A stretch of DNA of 37,639 bases from an uncultured Alcanivorax sp. (GTDB lineage Bacteria; Pseudomonadota; Gammaproteobacteria; Pseudomonadales; Alcanivoracaceae), in NCBI GenBank assembly GCA_913055795.1, contig CAJXLA010000016.1, positions 1 through 37,639 on the forward strand. Reading direction: 5' to 3'. The position numbers were made by a program, and so were the translations under genes. Below are positions 34,015 through 37,639 of this stretch, piece by piece. The notes below the pieces were generated by a model. That model searched no databases, had not been told where the DNA came from, and worked only from the letters and a program-made list of their open reading frames with translations. Numbering within the stretch: the stretch's first letter is position 1; every line of letters begins with the position of its first letter.

Positions 34015-34770
34015 ATGCGTGTACTGCTGGTAATCCTTGTGCTGCTGCCCGGGCTGACCCGGGCCGGCGAGTGCGTGGTGCTGCTCCACGGGCTCGCCCG
34101 CACCGACGCTTCCATGACCCGCATGGCGGAGGCGCTGCGCGATGCGGGCTTCGACGTAGCCAATGTGGATTATCCATCGCGCGATCATCCGGTGGCCGAG
34201 CTGGCGGATCGGGCCGTACCCAGGGGGCTCGAGCGCTGTGCCGAAGCCGGTGACCCCGAGCCCCACTTCGTGACCCACTCGCTGGGCGGTATCCTGGTGC
34301 GCTCGTATTATCACCGCAACTCCCGGTCACGGCCGCAGCGCGTGGTCATGCTGGCGCCGCCCAACCGCGGCAGTCAGGTGGTGGACGAATTGCACGACAT
34401 GCCCGGCTTTGCTTTCTGGCATGGTCCGGCGGGCGATCAACTCGGTACCGGAGCCCACAGCGTACCGTTGCGGTTGCCGCCGGTGGATTTTCCCACGGGC
34501 ATCATTGCCGGCACCGACAGCATCAACCTGATCCTGTCGAATTTCCTGCCCGATCCGGACGACGGCAAGGTGGCCCTGTCGCGTGCACGAGTGAAGGGCA
34601 TGACGGCCTGTATTGCCCTGCCGGTTACGCACACCTTCATGATGCTCGATGACGAAGTCATCCGACAGACGTTGCACTTTCTGGATCATGGCAGCTTTGA
34701 CCGGCGGAACGGCATTCCACCCACCTGTGATCGGATCCTTGAGGATGCGGCTGTGGAGCAAGAGCCATGA
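34015..34770 (+). CDS. Secreted lipase/esterase-like alpha/beta hydrolase
   Basis: The 251-residue protein has a signal peptide (MRVLLVILVLLPGLTRA) and a lipase-like alpha/beta fold related to PGAP1/EstA proteins. CVVLLHGLARTDASM is the oxyanion region, HFVTHSLGGILVRS contains the nucleophilic Ser in a T-H-S-L-G variant of the GxSxG elbow, and VTHTFMMLDDEVIRQ holds the probable His. VMLAPPNRGSQVVDEL follows the elbow as in triacylglycerol lipases. Substrate is unknown. Confidence 0.88.
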   Translation: MRVLLVILVLLPGLTRAGECVVLLHGLARTDASMTRMAEALRDAGFDVANVDYPSRDHPVAELADRAVPRGLERCAEAGDPEPHFVTHSLGGILVRSYYHRNSRSRPQRVVMLAPPNRGSQVVDELHDMPGFAFWHGPAGDQLGTGAHSVPLRLPPVDFPTGIIAGTDSINLILSNFLPDPDDGKVALSRARVKGMTACIALPVTHTFMMLDDEVIRQTLHFLDHGSFDRRNGIPPTCDRILEDAAVEQEP

Positions 34771-34916
34771 GCCGGATTATGGGCAGCCTTATCTTTACGA
34801 AGAGACGTCGATTAGCGCGATAAGAGGTGCTGGGCCCAGGCATGGGACACAGTTGCTCGTTCGTAGCGCCCTTAGCGCAAGCCGAGACGGGCCTCGGACC
34901 GAGCCACAACCGGTTT

Positions 34917-34952
34917 GAAATAACCACAAAGATCACAGAGAACACAGAGATT
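34917..34952. repeat. Dispersed CACAGAG repeat (R2), copy 2
   Basis: AACCACAAAGATCACAGAG and AACACAGAGATTGG match the R2 copy at 1253-1286. It lies in the long non-coding stretch 34771-35683. Between the lipase stop and this repeat (34771-34916) I see nothing recognisable. Confidence 0.6.
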
Positions 34953-35016
34953 GGAAATAAGATGTGTTCTCGGAGTTCGTGCACCGGTCAACGGGCGAAG
35001 CCGAAGGCGAGCCTCG

Positions 35017-35283
35017 GGGAGTCCTGCTTCCCTCATCCCTGCCTTCTCTGAGCCGCGCAAGGCAGGGCTCGCAAGGCGCGTTGGCGCCGGTGTAGTGACG
35101 CTACATCAAGCCAACGCAACGCCGCGAGCGCTGCCTTGCGCGGCTCCCGAAGGGCGCGCCTGTGATGGCGCTGGCCTGCGTTGCGGCTCCTGGACGTGGC
35201 GACACCACGCCGGCGGAGCCAGCGCCTTGGCCAACACCAACACAAACGCGCAGAGAAGGCAGCGATGGGGGAAGCAGGACTCC
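35017..35283. repeat. MITE-like inverted-repeat element R3 with a 97-nt hairpin
   Basis: Terminal inverted repeats of about 33 bp bound the element (GGGAGTCCTGCTTCCCTCAT on the left; 35251-35283 on the right). Inside, 35050-35146 folds into one long interrupted stem: 16 bp GAGCCGCGCAAGGCAG/CTGCCTTGCGCGGCTC, then GCTCGC/GCGAGC, CGTTGGC/GCCAACG and TGTAG/CTACA. A second hairpin GGCGCTGGC/GCCAGCGCC follows. No credible gene is present. Confidence 0.75.
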
Positions 35284-35321
35284 TTTGGGCCCCGCTGAAC
35301 CGCCGAGGGCGGCGGGCGGAG

Positions 35322-35558
35322 CGCAGAACAGCTTCGCCAGGGATTGGCGAAGCTAGGCAAGCCAAATCGTGGATGATTTGTCTTGCCGCGTTCTGCGTGG
35401 AGCCCGCCAACTGAGGGGATCCGCCCGCCCAATCTCTGATTGGGTGGGCGGACGGCGAAGCGGGGTGTCTTTTTCTTGCTTCCTTCTTTTGGACAAGCAA
35501 AAGAAGGAAGGCGCCCGCCGGGGCGCGTCCCGGCTTGCCGCCCGTAAGGGCGGCTTTT
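35322..35558. repeat. Cluster of five hairpins upstream of ectA
   Basis: Consecutive inverted repeats are CGCAGAAC/GTTCTGCG enclosing AGCTTCGCCA/TGGCGAAGCT and CAAATC/GATTTG, then CCGCCC-CCCAATC/GATTGGG-GGGCGG (35421-35451), TCCTTCTTTT/AAAAGAAGGA (35481-35509) and GCCGCCC GTAA GGGCGGC followed by TTTT (35537-35558). The block with GTCTTTTTCTTGCTTCC and AAGCAAAAGAAGGA is a type of intergenic repeat widespread in Gammaproteobacteria. The last hairpin may act as a terminator. Confidence 0.65.
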
Positions 35559-35683
35559 AAACCTTGATGTAGGCTATGCGCAAAAACTACGAATGAATGG
35601 CGAAGTGTTGCCAAGGGGCAGACTTGCATGACTCGGTAGCCATGGGCAACCTTTGCACTCTGACAATCATGCGGGAGATAAAG

Positions 35684-36187
35684 ATGACCGAAGACAATGT
35701 AGTCCTGCGCGAGCCGACGCCCGAGGACGGGGCACGTCTCCATCAGCTGGTGCGCGAATGTCCGCCCCTGGACGAGAATTCGTTGTACTGCAATCTGCTG
35801 CAATGCTCGCATTTCTCGCGTACCTGTTGTGTCGCGGAACTGGACGGGCGGATGGTCGGTTATGTCACCGGCTATCTTCATCCCAAGGAAGAAGGTGTGT
35901 ATTTTCTCTGGCAGGTGGGCGTTCATGAAGATGCCGCCGGCCACGGGCTGGGCAAACGCATGATCAAGGAGATTCTGGCCCGGGATAGCTGTCGCGGCGT
36001 GCATACATTGCACACGACCATTACGCCATCCAATGAACCCTCGCGCGGTCTTTTCGCCTCCTTTGCCCGGTCCGAGGGAGCCGAGATGACGGAAGAGCCT
36101 TTTTTCACGGAAAAACACTTTGCCGGTACGGGCAAGGAACCGGAAAACCTTTTCCGCATCAGGCCGCTGTCCACGCCGGCGAAATAA
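35684..36187 (+). CDS. ectA: L-2,4-diaminobutyrate acetyltransferase EctA
   Basis: EctA acetylates diaminobutyrate in ectoine synthesis. The 167-residue GNAT protein has the family blocks LREPTPEDGARLHQLVRECP, PLDENSLYCNLLQCSHFSRT, FLWQVGVHEDAAGHGLGKRM (acetyl-CoA loop) and THTITPSNEPSRGLF-like TTITPSNEPSRGLFASFARS. I chose ATG 35684 because GGGAGA lies five bases upstream; ATG 35669 is an alternative. ectB and ectC, which normally follow, are absent: the next gene is on the other strand and encodes an amidohydrolase. Confidence 0.9.
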   Translation: MTEDNVVLREPTPEDGARLHQLVRECPPLDENSLYCNLLQCSHFSRTCCVAELDGRMVGYVTGYLHPKEEGVYFLWQVGVHEDAAGHGLGKRMIKEILARDSCRGVHTLHTTITPSNEPSRGLFASFARSEGAEMTEEPFFTEKHFAGTGKEPENLFRIRPLSTPAK

Positions 36188-36196
36188 GGCTCGTGT

Positions 36197-36949
36197 TCAG
36201 CCGCTTTGCCGGTAGAAGTTCATGGCATTGCGGCGCAGGACGCGGTCGGCTTCTTCCGGCCCGAGCAGATTCCGGATGCGTTCGACATCCCCGGCGTGGA
36301 AAACACGCGGCGCTCGGGTACCGGGCAGGTCGGTGCCGAACATCAGGGCTTCGGGATTGGCCCTGTGGATGTCGTTTAACAGGCTATCGATATCGAATTC
36401 CAGCCGGCCGAAACCGCACGCTTTGATGCGTACGCCCCGTTCGGCCAGCAACAGTGTCTCGTGTCGGCCGGCCGCGGTGAGACCCAGATGGTCCAGACTC
36501 ACCGCCGGCAGGCTCAGCAGAATCCGGCGGATGGGCTCCAGTTCGGCGGCATCCGCGTACAGCTCCACATGCCAGCCCGCCAGTTCATGAATGCGCGCGC
36601 CGAAATCCGCCAGACGCGCCAGCTTTTCCGAGCCGCCGCGATGCAGATTGAACCGGACACCGCGTACGCCCGCCTCGTTCAGTTCCAGAATGGTGGCATC
36701 GGGTGTGTCGGCCGGTAGCTGGGTCACGCCCACAAAATCCGGCCCCAGGCGCTTCAGTGCATCCACCAGATAGGCCTGATCGAAGCCCTGAAAGGATCCG
36801 GATACCACGGTGCCGCCGGTGATACCGAGATCGCGGCTGGCCTGCCGGTAATCGTCCACGGTAAAGGCGGGCGGTTCATAGCCCTGATTCGCCTGCACCG
36901 GGAAGAAGGCCGGGTCGATAATGTGCAGGTGGGCGTCAAAGATGGCCAC
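36197..36949 (-). CDS. Amidohydrolase family protein (PDC lactonase-like)
   Basis: The 250-residue protein has the metal-dependent TIM barrel of amidohydrolase family 2, which includes 2-pyrone-4,6-dicarboxylate lactonases. MAIFDAHLHIIDP holds the first His pair, GVRGVRFNLHRGG and VSLDHLGLT the following strands, and MFGTDLPGTRAP the active-site Asp. RRNAMNFYRQSG is the usual family ending. It converges on ectA, ten bases apart. The substrate is unknown. Confidence 0.88.
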   Translation of the reverse strand: MAIFDAHLHIIDPAFFPVQANQGYEPPAFTVDDYRQASRDLGITGGTVVSGSFQGFDQAYLVDALKRLGPDFVGVTQLPADTPDATILELNEAGVRGVRFNLHRGGSEKLARLADFGARIHELAGWHVELYADAAELEPIRRILLSLPAVSLDHLGLTAAGRHETLLLAERGVRIKACGFGRLEFDIDSLLNDIHRANPEALMFGTDLPGTRAPRVFHAGDVERIRNLLGPEEADRVLRRNAMNFYRQSG

Positions 36950-36960
36950 GAATCAGCGGA

Positions 36961-37440
36961 TTAATAGCGTGTGTAGCGAATACTCACCCGGCCCTGACCC
37001 AGGGCCAGACGCAGCCCGATGGAGCGCGCGCCGAAGGTGACTACCGTCAACAGGAGTAATTCCAGGGTGGTCACGAGCTGACCATCGATCAGCGTGGCCA
37101 GCATGGCCACGGGCACCACGCCCACGCCCAGCAGGAAGAGCCCGATAAAGACCGCCACCACGCCCCAGAGGGTGTAGGTGAGCACCAGGGCCCAGAACCA
37201 CAGCGTCAGACCATAGATCCAGGAGGCGACGATAAAGACCGTCGCGGCCAGCGGCCGGGTGCGCTGAAAGAACGCCAGGGGGGCACCCACCAAGGCATTG
37301 GCTACCAGCACACTCCACATGAAGGGTTCCAGCCAGGGCAGCAGATGTTCGCCCACCCAGACCGAACCCTCGATAAAGAGTACGCCCAGGCAGACCAGGA
37401 CGAAGAGGATGGCGGCTATAAAGAGAAAAACGCGTGGCAT
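36961..37440 (-). CDS. Four- to five-helix integral membrane protein, unknown function
   Basis: The 159-residue protein is almost wholly hydrophobic with probable helices at about 3-25, 40-57, 66-90, 92-117 and 120-137, and a short basic C-terminus (SIGLRLALGQGRVSIRYTRY). I do not recognise the family. It is encoded upstream of the amidohydrolase on the same strand with an 11-bp gap, so the two probably form an operon. Confidence 0.75.
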   Translation of the reverse strand: MPRVFLFIAAILFVLVCLGVLFIEGSVWVGEHLLPWLEPFMWSVLVANALVGAPLAFFQRTRPLAATVFIVASWIYGLTLWFWALVLTYTLWGVVAVFIGLFLLGVGVVPVAMLATLIDGQLVTTLELLLLTVVTFGARSIGLRLALGQGRVSIRYTRY

Positions 37441-37501
37441 TCATGCTCCCATGGTAATGTTGCCCCTTTGTGGGAGCGGCATCCTTGCCGCGACTTTCTA
37501 G

Positions 37502-37639
37502 CAGGCTGTTGAAAAACCCCTTGCGCACTCAGCGTGGCCTGAAGCGTGCAGCTGGTGTACTTGGTTGCGACGGACAGGGTGGTTCCCTTTCCGAGCGACA
37601 AAGTGCAGCAGATGGGCGCTTCAGGCCGCGCCCCGCGGG
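37502..37639. repeat. Dispersed repeat R1, partial copy cut by the window end
   Basis: This is the left half of R1, beginning CAGGCTGTTGAAAAACCCC after a CTAG (37498-37501), and it matches 30638-30775 closely, including GGCCTGAAGCG/CGCTTCAGGCC. The window ends inside it. Confidence 0.9.

Noticed and set aside
35033-35560. Small open frames in the gene-free region before ectA
   Set aside because: They are translations of hairpins and repeats, with no homology I recognise and frames open on several strands at once.

Overview
The window looks like a GC-rich gammaproteobacterial chromosome segment. The backbone is a housekeeping block whose order resembles Pseudomonas and the Chromatiales/Ectothiorhodospiraceae: tRNA-Phe, yggX, mutY, asmA, hisBHAF, yibQ-ctpA-envC, yibN-secB, trmL, typA, a tRNA-thiolation gene, glnA, ntrBC. 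An ectoine-pathway gene (ectA) hints at a halophilic or haloalkaliphilic lifestyle. The assignment rests on gene order and protein recognition only. Both window ends lie inside copies of the same dispersed repeat (called R1 here), as expected for a contig broken at a multicopy repeat.

Layout. 1-5.3 kb is accessory: a CvpA-like membrane protein with a DUF4124-like tail, a gene fragment, DUF3024, a YefM-YoeB toxin-antitoxin pair with its operator, a NUDIX hydrolase, a SRAP (YedK/HMCES) protein, a PEGA lipoprotein, and a decaying tandem array of about 173-bp repeats that continues directly from the 3' end of tRNA-Phe. 5.4-9.5 kb is the minus-strand block asmA-mutY-yggX plus a GNAT protein. 9.5-12.4 kb is hisB-hisH-hisA-hisF without hisI/hisE. 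12.5-17.5 kb holds the envelope operon envC-ctpA-yibQ, divergent yibN-secB, and trmL. 17.6-21.2 kb holds typA and, where Pseudomonas has thiI, a different PP-loop protein followed by a TusA-like sulfur carrier. 21.2-26.2 kb is the nitrogen regulon: glnA with two NtrC sites and a sigma-54 promoter, a DUF4124 protein, and ntrB-ntrC behind their own NtrC box. 26.2-34.8 kb carries a lipoprotein, proline iminopeptidase-dtd, DUF3015-DUF4105, a lipoprotein hydrolase, DUF2459, a HigB-HigA pair, a PEBP protein and a lipase. 34.8-35.6 kb has no gene and is packed with inverted repeats. The window ends with an orphan ectA, an amidohydrolase and a membrane protein.

The most distinctive signal is the repeat content. 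At least six families of non-coding repeats sit precisely at gene borders. The tRNA-Phe array recalls the tyrT/rtT repeats of E. coli and shows covariation in a hairpin. One MITE-like element (32535-32804) supplies the start codon of a HigB toxin. R1 copies overlap stop codons, and one diverged R1 copy has matching changes in both terminal repeats. The best protein-level candidate for an undescribed system is the PP-loop ATPase plus TusA pair, a probable alternative tRNA thiolation module.
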